Source of the DNA: Gammaproteobacteria bacterium
GTDB lineage: Bacteria; Pseudomonadota; Gammaproteobacteria; Pseudomonadales; Azotimanducaceae
Assembly: GCA_027295975.1 (NCBI GenBank)
Contig: JAPUJX010000339.1
Span: 1 to 5,072 of the forward strand
Direction of reading: 5' to 3'
DNA length: 5,072 nucleotides
Each line of letters starts with the position of its first letter. Position 1 is the first letter of the stretch. Positions 1 through 5,072 of this stretch are shown piece after piece. Both the position numbers and the translations under genes were made by a program. The notes under the pieces are model-generated. The model was given only the letters and a program-made list of their open reading frames with translations, had not been told where the DNA came from and ran no database searches.

Positions 1-5
1 CGAGT

Positions 6-656
6 TCATTCGCGAAAACTGATGGGAATCTCCCGAACCCGAGCACCTGCGACGACGAGGCTGTGCAGCAATGCCACCTGGAAAACGTAACCCTGCAGCC
101 TGAAGCGAAGGGGTCTGACCTCCTCGAGCACCGCCATGCGAACCGCCTTGAAACCCGACGTGCAATCCCGCACCGAGTAGAGTCTGGCAACATATCGGGC
201 AAGAAAGTTACCCGCGCGGGACAACAATCGTCGTGACAGGCCCCAATTGGCGTCGATTCGCCCACCTGCAACGTAACGGCTGCCGATGACCAAATCCGTT
301 TCCTCATCCAATGCTTCCAGGAGACGAACACAATCCGAAGGTGCATGGGAGAAATCCGCGTCCATCTGCACCAGCACATCGGGTGCGATGTCACGCATCG
401 CATGCTCGAAGCCCCGCAGATAAGCGTCGCCAAGCCCTCGCCTGACCCCGCTCAACAGGCTCACGCGGGGGTCCACCTTCGAAAAAGCCCTCACCCTGGT
501 TGCCGTGCCGTCGGGTGATTCGTCATCAACCACCAGTACGTTCAAGTCCCACCGACCGTGTTTGTCCACCGTTTCCAGGACTTGCGCCAGCAGAGGCGTG
601 ATGTTGTCCGCTTCGTCAAACGTGGGAATAACGAAACACACTCGAGGTAATGCCAT
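6..656 (-). CDS. Family 2 glycosyltransferase, polyprenol/dolichol-phosphate mannose synthase-like; C-terminus possibly frameshifted
   Basis: Predicted cytoplasmic enzyme that transfers a sugar, by family precedent mannose or another hexose from a nucleotide sugar, to a polyprenyl phosphate. Numbered from the Met at 656 it has 216 residues. It shows the GT2 nucleotide-binding start (VIPTFDEADN, 9-18), VVDDESPDGT (42-51), RRGLGDAYLRGFEHA (72-86), the metal-binding DAD (99-101), IGSRYVAGG (124-132) and the DPM-type RDCTSGFK (163-170). The start at 656 was chosen because the family fold begins right there; the frame stays open to 815, but that extra N-terminus has no family character and would overlap the divergent gene. 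No Shine-Dalgarno precedes 656. There is no C-terminal membrane domain. The protein ends at PISFRE, whereas relatives usually continue with a basic/acidic stretch and a G-x-SK motif, so about 20-30 residues seem missing. The last 8 bases of the window read as E-L-G-like sequence in another frame, suggesting a frameshift. Alternatively the TGA at 8-6 overlaps an ATG (9-7) that could start a coupled gene outside the window. The family call is firm; the sugar is unknown. Confidence 0.88.
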   Translation of the reverse strand: MALPRVCFVIPTFDEADNITPLLAQVLETVDKHGRWDLNVLVVDDESPDGTATRVRAFSKVDPRVSLLSGVRRGLGDAYLRGFEHAMRDIAPDVLVQMDADFSHAPSDCVRLLEALDEETDLVIGSRYVAGGRIDANWGLSRRLLSRAGNFLARYVARLYSVRDCTSGFKAVRMAVLEEVRPLRFRLQGYVFQVALLHSLVVAGARVREIPISFRE

Positions 657-804
657 AACAAATTCTAACCACGAACACGAGTTAGTTCTCAATCGGTGTC
701 TATTTTCCAAACGGATCTGCAATGTCGAGCCGACGCGCTCACTTCCGACGGATATTCCTCGGCTCGGGAGATCTGTCTCGGGCGATTCGGCATAATCACC
801 AGCT
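657..804. promoter_or_regulatory. Divergent intergenic region with candidate promoters for both glycosyltransferase genes
   Basis: This 148 bp gap separates two divergently read start codons, so promoters for both genes should lie here. On the minus strand, TAGAAT (667-662) resembles a -10 box, with TTGAGA (692-687) upstream at a long 19 bp spacing. On the plus strand, CATAAT (791-796) resembles a -10 box but has no recognisable -35 at 16-18 bp. Both -10 candidates lie so close to their ATGs (656 and 805) that transcription would begin at or within a few bases of the start codon, which fits the absence of a Shine-Dalgarno before either gene. The boxes are read by eye and none is proven. I see no convincing operator palindrome. 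Confidence 0.35.
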
Positions 805-2208
805 ATGTCGTTCAACTCCCAAGCGTTCCCGCTTACCCCTTCGCCCGCTTACTCGAAGCGCACCGAGACCGCGCTTATCGGTCTGGTGTGTGCGCTTTTC
901 TGGTTATATCTCGCTGCCGATCTGGCCACTCGCAGCATGGGGCTCGACGGCGTCATCTACGCCACCATCGCAAAACTCGCCGCCGCCGGTGAAGGCAGCT
1001 TCTGGTTCCCACCCTATTTCGACCTGGATGTCGAATGGTTCAGAGATCATCCGCCACTCGGTCTCTGGATACAGTCGCAGTGGTTCACGTTGTTCGGCAA
1101 TGCGTTCTGGGTCGAAAAGACGTTCTGCATGTTGATGATCGCGATCATCGCGGCCCTCATGGTGACAGTCTGTCGAACAATTGATGCCGATCGGCCTGCC
1201 TGGTGGTCGCTTGCAATCTTCTTCACCATGCCCGTCGCCAGTCACGCATTGAAGAACAATTTCCTCGAATCCATGGTGGCGGTGACCGCACTGTTCGCGG
1301 TGTGGGCTGCCTGGTACGGTCGCAAAACGTTGTGGATGAATGTGCTGGTTGCGGCGGGTTGTCTTGCCGGTTTACTGATCAAAGGCCCGGTTGGCCTGTT
1401 CCCACTCGTCGCCCCTGCCCTGTTTGCCCTGATAATCGACGGCAGCCCGCGCCAGGCCATTGTTGCCACCGCCGTGAGCGTTGGATGTCTGCTGCTGGCC
1501 ATGTTGGCGATTTTTTACATCGAGACAGCCCAGGTGAGCATCGCGTTCTACCTCAAATCCCAGCTTCTGGAGAGCCTGGCTGGCGAACGTCACATCGATC
1601 ATGGGCGCGTGTATCAACTTGGGCAATTAGTGATCAATGCAGGGGTTGCCGCCTTTTTCATCTTTGTTGCATGGCTGAGCAGCCGCAACATTCGTTTTTC
1701 CCGAACCTCCTGGGCATTCCTGGGGCTCGGCCTGGCCGCGTCACTGCCGTTGTTGATCAGTCCGCGTCAATACAGACACTACCTGTTGCCATGCCTGCCT
1801 TTCTTCGCGATCTGGGCAAACCTGATTGTCTCCCCTTTGCTCGCCCGTTGGTCCAGTAAATATATCTGGTTCGCAACCGCGTTGGTATTCCTGTTTGCCA
1901 CCACACGTGCCTACTGGTATTTCGACGCAACCGGGAAAGATGCCGATCAACTCCGTGACGTTGCCGCGATAGCACAAGCCATGGCGTCATCGGAAATCTC
2001 AATAGATCATGTGGAATTCTGTGGTGCCCATTACCCCCTCCGGGCTTATCTGGCCCGTCATCACGGCTTGCGAACTTCCTCCACGGGAAAGTCCAAAGGG
2101 CTCTACTACGTAGTCTGTGGTACCAGCCAGCCCGATGAACGACTGGAACGGGTGCTGAATCTCAGCGACGATCTGGCGCTCTGGTTTCGTCCACCCGCAA
2201 AACAATGA
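805..2208 (+). CDS. Multi-pass membrane glycosyltransferase, ArnT/PMT (GT39/GT83)-like
   Basis: Predicted inner-membrane enzyme of 467 residues that would take a sugar from a polyprenyl-phosphate donor and transfer it to a lipid, glycan or protein on the periplasmic side. About 11 hydrophobic segments are visible, beginning near residues 21-41 and continuing at about 105-123, 133-149, 155-171, 177-212, 219-240, 273-292, 302-319, 325-345 and 353-370. After the first segment lies the expected catalytic loop: acidic D48 in GLDGVIYATIAK (46-57), followed by DHPPLGLWIQ (81-90), the counterpart of the family's K/H-PPL-x-W motif. IKGPVGLFPL (192-201) and RQYRHYLLPCLPF (321-333) match the family's KGP and YLLP-LP signatures. 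The last ~95 residues are soluble and contain Cys406 and Cys438. Length fits the smaller ArnT-like enzymes. The first ATG with a short cytoplasmic N-terminus was taken as start; no Shine-Dalgarno is seen. The divergent neighbour encodes a polyprenyl-phosphate sugar synthase, a plausible source of its donor. The acceptor is unknown, and I would not call it arnT on this evidence. Confidence 0.88.
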   Translation: MSFNSQAFPLTPSPAYSKRTETALIGLVCALFWLYLAADLATRSMGLDGVIYATIAKLAAAGEGSFWFPPYFDLDVEWFRDHPPLGLWIQSQWFTLFGNAFWVEKTFCMLMIAIIAALMVTVCRTIDADRPAWWSLAIFFTMPVASHALKNNFLESMVAVTALFAVWAAWYGRKTLWMNVLVAAGCLAGLLIKGPVGLFPLVAPALFALIIDGSPRQAIVATAVSVGCLLLAMLAIFYIETAQVSIAFYLKSQLLESLAGERHIDHGRVYQLGQLVINAGVAAFFIFVAWLSSRNIRFSRTSWAFLGLGLAASLPLLISPRQYRHYLLPCLPFFAIWANLIVSPLLARWSSKYIWFATALVFLFATTRAYWYFDATGKDADQLRDVAAIAQAMASSEISIDHVEFCGAHYPLRAYLARHHGLRTSSTGKSKGLYYVVCGTSQPDERLERVLNLSDDLALWFRPPAKQ

Positions 2209-2287
2209 ACTCGAACTCTCGCTCACTAAAATCCAAGCGGGTACCATGGGGACGCTAATGGTTTAGCCGGGTTATCGAGGATTAACA
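2209..2287 (+). promoter_or_regulatory. Intergenic leader with ribosome binding site for the outer-membrane barrel gene
   Basis: The Shine-Dalgarno GAGGA at 2277-2281 sits 6 bases before the ATG at 2288 and supports that start; it is the clearest one in the window. Further upstream TAAAAT (2227-2232) could be a -10 box, giving a leader of roughly 50 bases, but no -35 match accompanies it, so the promoter is uncertain. No stem followed by a T-run is visible after the glycosyltransferase stop at 2208, so read-through from that gene is possible. Confidence 0.5.
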
Positions 2288-3013
2288 ATGAATGAGAAAA
2301 CCCTTCGCCGAGGCAGGCTTGTCGGCTGCATCATTGCGTTGGGCATCACATACGAAACACTGGCCGACGACTGGTACGCGGCCGCCAAGATCTCCGGTGG
2401 TTATGCAACAACCGACGACATCACCGACAAGGGCAGCATCGGCACCGGACTTCCCATCAACGGCATCATCGATGGGGAGATAGTGGAGGACGACTTCGAC
2501 GACTATGTCTACGGACTGGGTGTCTCCATCGGCCGACGGATGAATTACTGGGCTCTCGAAGCAGAATTGATATGGCGTTATCGCAGCGACTGGGACCTCA
2601 CTGTCCCGACCCCGGCAATTCAAACCATTACCAACATCTTCACCAACATCGAAACGACAACCGTGATGGTAAATGTCATCCGCCGCAGCCCTATCAACGA
2701 ACATTGGTCCTGGGAGGCCGGTGCCGGGGTCGGAATCGCGCACAACATTCTGGAAAGCGATTACATAGAGCGTGAAGTACCTGGGGTAACGCCAGAATTG
2801 ACGTTCGAGGACACCTCCAAGAGCAATGAATTCACCTGGAACCTGCTACTGGGCGTGACAAGAGATCTCGGTGGACCCTGGACCATCAATGCCCGATACC
2901 GCTACATCGACTTCGGCGACCTCGAGGCGGGTCCCTACCCGATGCGAAATTCCCGGGTGTTCGGCACCTGGAGTTCCCACGAAATACAGTTATCGATCGA
3001 GCGGGAGTTTTAG
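2288..3013 (+). CDS. Small outer-membrane beta-barrel protein, predicted 8 strands (OMP beta-barrel / opacity-like)
   Basis: Predicted 241-residue outer-membrane protein. The N-terminus is a signal peptide: a basic stretch (K4, R7, R8, R10), a hydrophobic core at 11-21 and a likely signal peptidase I site after T-L-A (24-26), leaving about 215 mature residues. Eight amphipathic stretches with alternating residues can be placed at roughly 28-40, 71-83, 86-100, 119-135, 138-153, 181-194, 197-209 and 229-241. INARYRYIDFGDLEAG (200-215) is the penultimate-strand signature common in OMP_b-brl-type barrels, and the chain ends in a strand with terminal Phe (IQLSIEREF), the usual Bam recognition signal. 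The long loop between strands 1 and 2 (41-72) is rich in Asp and Glu and could bind cations; that is inference. Role unknown: such barrels act as adhesins, small-solute pores or structural proteins. The start is supported by GAGGA 6 bases upstream. Its last 24 bp overlap the convergent gene. It could be transcribed alone or by read-through from the preceding gene. Confidence 0.85.
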   Translation: MNEKTLRRGRLVGCIIALGITYETLADDWYAAAKISGGYATTDDITDKGSIGTGLPINGIIDGEIVEDDFDDYVYGLGVSIGRRMNYWALEAELIWRYRSDWDLTVPTPAIQTITNIFTNIETTTVMVNVIRRSPINEHWSWEAGAGVGIAHNILESDYIEREVPGVTPELTFEDTSKSNEFTWNLLLGVTRDLGGPWTINARYRYIDFGDLEAGPYPMRNSRVFGTWSSHEIQLSIEREF

Positions 3014-4666
3014 CGACCCACTCTCATCCAGACCACCCGCAATTCTGTACTGTTCAGCGCGTCTGGAGTCCGAAACGCGCAGCATGTGATACAACTGCTG
3101 GGCGGCTTTACGCCGTTGTTCGTCATTTTCGATTCGTTCAAACAGGTCTTCGGCAAACTGAAGGTTGTCACGAGCGTTGACTATCATCACAACCGTAGCC
3201 GCGTCTCGCGTTTCGCCCCCGGGTATCCGATCGAGATAGCCGACAGCCGCAACCGGATCATGCCTGGACCATTGTTGTAAAAGGCTGCTGTAAAGCTGGG
3301 TTTGCAGATTTTTGTCGGCGAATCCCGCGATCCACGCCCCCGCTGCTGCGGGGTTCGACTGGGCCCACATCTGAACGACGGTCTGTGCCGCGGCGTTGCG
3401 ATCATTCTGACTGGGAATCCGATCCACCAACCGGGCGGCGTACTCCGAGTCGGAATTACTGATAACCGACAAAACGGTCATGGTGGCCATGCCGGATTCC
3501 TGTTTTGCTAGTGAAATTGCCCAGTTGAACGCTTCTTCCGGGTACTTTTGAGCGTAATTCGATGCGACGTTGTGAACCGCTTTTGTCCTGTAGGCTCCGC
3601 TGGTACTCTCAAACCAATCTGCGGCTGACCTGGGGTCGGTCGCCGCCCAACCCCCCAATATCCGGCTGAGCGCCTCACTGCGTTCGTTTCCGCTCAGGCT
3701 CTGTGCCAGGTTCATTGCATCCAGTGGCTCGGTGATGGCCAGCGCACCCAATGCGGTCGCCAACAGTGTTGCCCGCTGGTTGGAAGGTGCCTGGGAGAAA
3801 GCCCAAGCAACCGCCTCATGAGGACTCCGTTGCCCCCATCGCTGCAAAATTGCGGCCTGAATGCTGCCGCGTAAACCAACCTGATCCAACGACGACACCG
3901 CGTTCATGGCGGCAACCGGATCGATGTTTGCCCATATGGCAGCCACGGTGTAGAGGTTCCGGGTGCGAAACTGGAGATTCTCAACGTCCAGGGCATTGCG
4001 CCAGGCAGATTCGGGATCGCGGTCGGTCATGGCTATCTGCCGTTGCGACTCCAGCTGCCGCATCATCGCGAGAATCCCGAGTTGACCGGCGATCTCGCGT
4101 CTCTCGCTGGATGGCAGATCGTCACGCGCGTTCAATATGGCGCTTCCTGCCACAGACCTCAGATATCGATCGAGTTCGGAGGCCCGCTCAACGGCTGACG
4201 GCAGATCATGTCGCGACCATGCGTGGAACACGCGGCTGAGCCACTGGTTGGTATAAACGCCAGGGTGACTCAAGAGGTATTCAATAGCCGCTTCCGGGTC
4301 GAGTTCGGCGTAACGCTCGTACAGAATTGCGCTGGCTGCCCTTCGTTCACTGTCTTGTGACATACCCGAAGCTTCCTCGAGCAAACCCTCGAGTCGCTCG
4401 CGCGAAACACCGCCAGCCAGGTTATAAAGCGCGGCCGTCTGCGAATAGTCGCTCGTAATCAACATGATATCGGCCAGGCTGGCGGGAGCGTTCCTTCCTG
4501 GCGCCTGCGCGGGCGTAGCGGGCGTCACATCCGACGAGACCAATGCAGGTTGGGCGGGAGCGGAAGGCAGCGATACGAAAACTTCATCTTCGACGAACCG
4601 GCTGGCAAGGTATCCAATGCCAATACCGATCAGCAGGGCAAACGCGTATCGCATCCAGGTCGCCAT
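2990..4666 (-). CDS. Membrane-anchored periplasmic protein of about 14 tandem 31-32 residue helical repeats, function unknown
   Basis: A 558-residue protein I cannot assign to a named family. Residues 5-22 form one hydrophobic, Gly-rich segment (ALLIGIGIGYL), probably an uncleaved anchor placing the rest in the periplasm. A Pro/Ala-rich linker (about 34-62) follows. From about 105 to 540 the chain consists of a repeat whose core reads W-A-x-x-D-P-x-x-A-x-x-W, followed by a loop often ending in I/L-P and an Arg-x-x-Ala that starts the next unit. Units are anchored at about 119, 150, 179, 213, 245, 277, 309, 340, 371, 402, 434, 466, 497 and 529, nearly all 31-32 apart. This implies an alpha-alpha hairpin solenoid like TPR or HEAT, suited to protein binding; no catalytic motif is seen. 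Similar W-DP-A-W repeat proteins are, from memory, common in Verrucomicrobia and Planctomycetes. The start at 4666 lies one base after the upstream stop (TGA-C-ATG), implying translational coupling. An upstream in-frame extension to 4891 is Cys/Trp/Arg-rich shadow sequence of that neighbour. Confidence 0.82.
   Translation of the reverse strand: MATWMRYAFALLIGIGIGYLASRFVEDEVFVSLPSAPAQPALVSSDVTPATPAQAPGRNAPASLADIMLITSDYSQTAALYNLAGGVSRERLEGLLEEASGMSQDSERRAASAILYERYAELDPEAAIEYLLSHPGVYTNQWLSRVFHAWSRHDLPSAVERASELDRYLRSVAGSAILNARDDLPSSERREIAGQLGILAMMRQLESQRQIAMTDRDPESAWRNALDVENLQFRTRNLYTVAAIWANIDPVAAMNAVSSLDQVGLRGSIQAAILQRWGQRSPHEAVAWAFSQAPSNQRATLLATALGALAITEPLDAMNLAQSLSGNERSEALSRILGGWAATDPRSAADWFESTSGAYRTKAVHNVASNYAQKYPEEAFNWAISLAKQESGMATMTVLSVISNSDSEYAARLVDRIPSQNDRNAAAQTVVQMWAQSNPAAAGAWIAGFADKNLQTQLYSSLLQQWSRHDPVAAVGYLDRIPGGETRDAATVVMIVNARDNLQFAEDLFERIENDEQRRKAAQQLYHMLRVSDSRRAEQYRIAGGLDESGSLKLPLDR
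3047..4342 (-). repeat. Protein-level tandem repeat array (about 14 units of 31-32 residues)
   Basis: This is the stretch of the preceding gene covering residues 109-540. Clear units include AAIWANIDPVAAMNA (242-256), LQRWGQRSPHEAVAW (274-288), LGGWAATDPRSAADW (337-351), VQMWAQSNPAAAGAW (431-445) and LQQWSRHDPVAAVGY (463-477). Degenerate units at 179, 213, 402, 497 and 529 keep the spacing while losing the Trp. The copies are strongly diverged, with no obvious DNA-level repetition, so the array looks old and not recently amplified. Confidence 0.8.
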
Positions 4667-4667
4667 G

Positions 4668-5072
4668 TCAGGGGGCTTCGCGCACGTAACACATGGCGTT
4701 ACCCTCTTTTCCGCAAAGTGTGATCTCTCCGGCCTCTCGCAGGCAGTAGGCGAGCTTCTGGGCCATCCAGCGCGGTTGCCGCATCGCCTCAGCCAGATCT
4801 CTGGTGGTAAATGTCTCCGGCAACTCGCCAGGCACCAGAGAAAAAAGATCGGACGCCGAGCAGAAGCGATGCCGCTCCAACACTTCCACAAGGCGCCGCT
4901 GAATCACTCGCCAGCCTTTTCTGCCGCGCACCTTTTCTGGTGCGAAAACTCTCAGTTCATCCTCCTCGATCATCACCACCTCCAACTCGAAATTCGGATG
5001 ATTGAGTAACCGCGGAATGCTCACGAGTTCCGAAACCACATCGGCCATCGAGCCACGCTTCGGCGAACGCCT
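4668..5072 (-). CDS. Conserved hypothetical protein with C-terminal winged helix-turn-helix-like domain (5' partial)
   Basis: The frame is open to the right edge, so the N-terminus is outside the window. The Met at 5048 would give 126 residues, but no Shine-Dalgarno precedes it, and the eight codons before it encode RRSPKRGS, a basic stretch that looks like a continuation. Numbered from that Met, residues 4-35 contain VVSELVSIPRLLNHPNFELEV and an acidic turn (E28, E29, D30, E31), followed by GRKGWRVIQRRLVEVLE (42-58). Residues 79-122 resemble a winged helix: TFTTRDLAEAM as first helices, PRWMAQKLAYCLREAGEI as the recognition-type helix, then a Lys/Gly hairpin (GKEGNAMCYV). From memory, proteins with the pattern IPxLxxHPN ... 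LPExFTTxDLAEAxxxPRxxAQKxAYCLRxxGxI occur in many bacteria as uncharacterised proteins; I cannot name the family. The stop (4670-4668) is one base before the start of the repeat-protein gene, so the two are likely co-transcribed and coupled. A nucleic-acid-binding role is inference. Confidence 0.75.
   Translation of the reverse strand, partial: RRSPKRGSMADVVSELVSIPRLLNHPNFELEVVMIEEDELRVFAPEKVRGRKGWRVIQRRLVEVLERHRFCSASDLFSLVPGELPETFTTRDLAEAMRQPRWMAQKLAYCLREAGEITLCGKEGNAMCYVREAP

Noticed and set aside
760..785. Possible hairpin GAGA-TCTG-TCTC between the divergent genes
   Set aside because: The stem is only four pairs and the flanking bases (GG/GG) do not pair; there is no T-run.
657..815. N-terminal extension of the GT2 gene up to an ATG at 815 (53 extra residues)
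   Set aside because: The GT2 fold begins directly at the Met at 656; the extension has no family character, covers the divergent intergenic region and would overlap the start of the plus-strand gene.
722..1859. Long plus- and minus-strand open frames inside the glycosyltransferase genes (for example 722-1135, 1203-1859, 904-1245)
   Set aside because: They are Arg/Pro/Ser/Cys-rich shadow frames within a gene that has clear family motifs; none shows a domain or ribosome binding site.
2318..2332. Lipobox-like L-V-G-C at residues 11-14 of the outer-membrane barrel
   Set aside because: The Cys lies at the start of the hydrophobic core and not after it; a signal peptidase I site after T-L-A at 24-26 and the barrel architecture fit better.
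2282..2743. Minus-strand 153-residue open frame opposite the outer-membrane barrel gene
   Set aside because: Antisense shadow of a gene with a signal peptide, barrel strands and a good ribosome binding site; no own motif.
4667..4891. N-terminal extension of the repeat protein up to an ATG at 4891
   Set aside because: The extra 75 residues are rich in Cys, Trp and Arg, as expected of an out-of-frame reading of the upstream gene; the hydrophobic anchor right after the Met at 4666 marks the true N-terminus.
3751..5009. Plus-strand open frames 3751-4239 and 4464-5009 opposite the repeat-protein operon
   Set aside because: Antisense shadows with low-complexity basic composition; the opposite strand carries periodic repeats and a winged-helix signature that explain the coding constraint.

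Overview
The window looks like chromosomal DNA of a Gram-negative bacterium, most likely a proteobacterium. It carries an outer-membrane beta-barrel with a signal peptide and a C-terminal phenylalanine, a polyprenyl-phosphate sugar system, moderate-to-high GC content and tight gene packing. The lineage cannot be fixed further. I found no rRNA, tRNA, CRISPR array, transposase or phage gene.

Layout. On the left is a divergent glycosyltransferase pair. The minus-strand gene (6-656) is a family-2 enzyme of the dolichol/polyprenol-phosphate-mannose synthase type. The plus-strand gene (805-2208) is a multi-pass membrane glycosyltransferase of the ArnT/PMT type. The first would charge a polyprenyl phosphate carrier with a sugar, and the second could use that lipid-linked sugar on the periplasmic side. 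Their start codons are 148 bp apart and neither has a Shine-Dalgarno sequence. The family-2 gene stops just before a conserved C-terminal motif, and that motif seems to resume in another frame in the last bases of the window, so it may be frameshifted.

In the centre is a plus-strand gene (2288-3013) for a small 8-stranded outer-membrane barrel, with a good ribosome binding site. It converges on, and overlaps by 24 bp, a two-gene minus-strand operon. The upstream operon gene (4668 to the right edge, 5' end missing) encodes a protein ending in a winged helix-turn-helix-like domain. One base after its stop, the second gene (2990-4666) starts; it encodes a membrane-anchored, presumably periplasmic protein made almost entirely of about 14 copies of a 31-32 residue helical repeat.

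How they work together. All but the winged-helix protein point to the cell envelope: sugar transfer, an outer-membrane barrel and a periplasmic repeat scaffold. A shared pathway is inference only. The least understood part is the winged-helix/repeat-protein operon, neither product of which I can assign to a named function.
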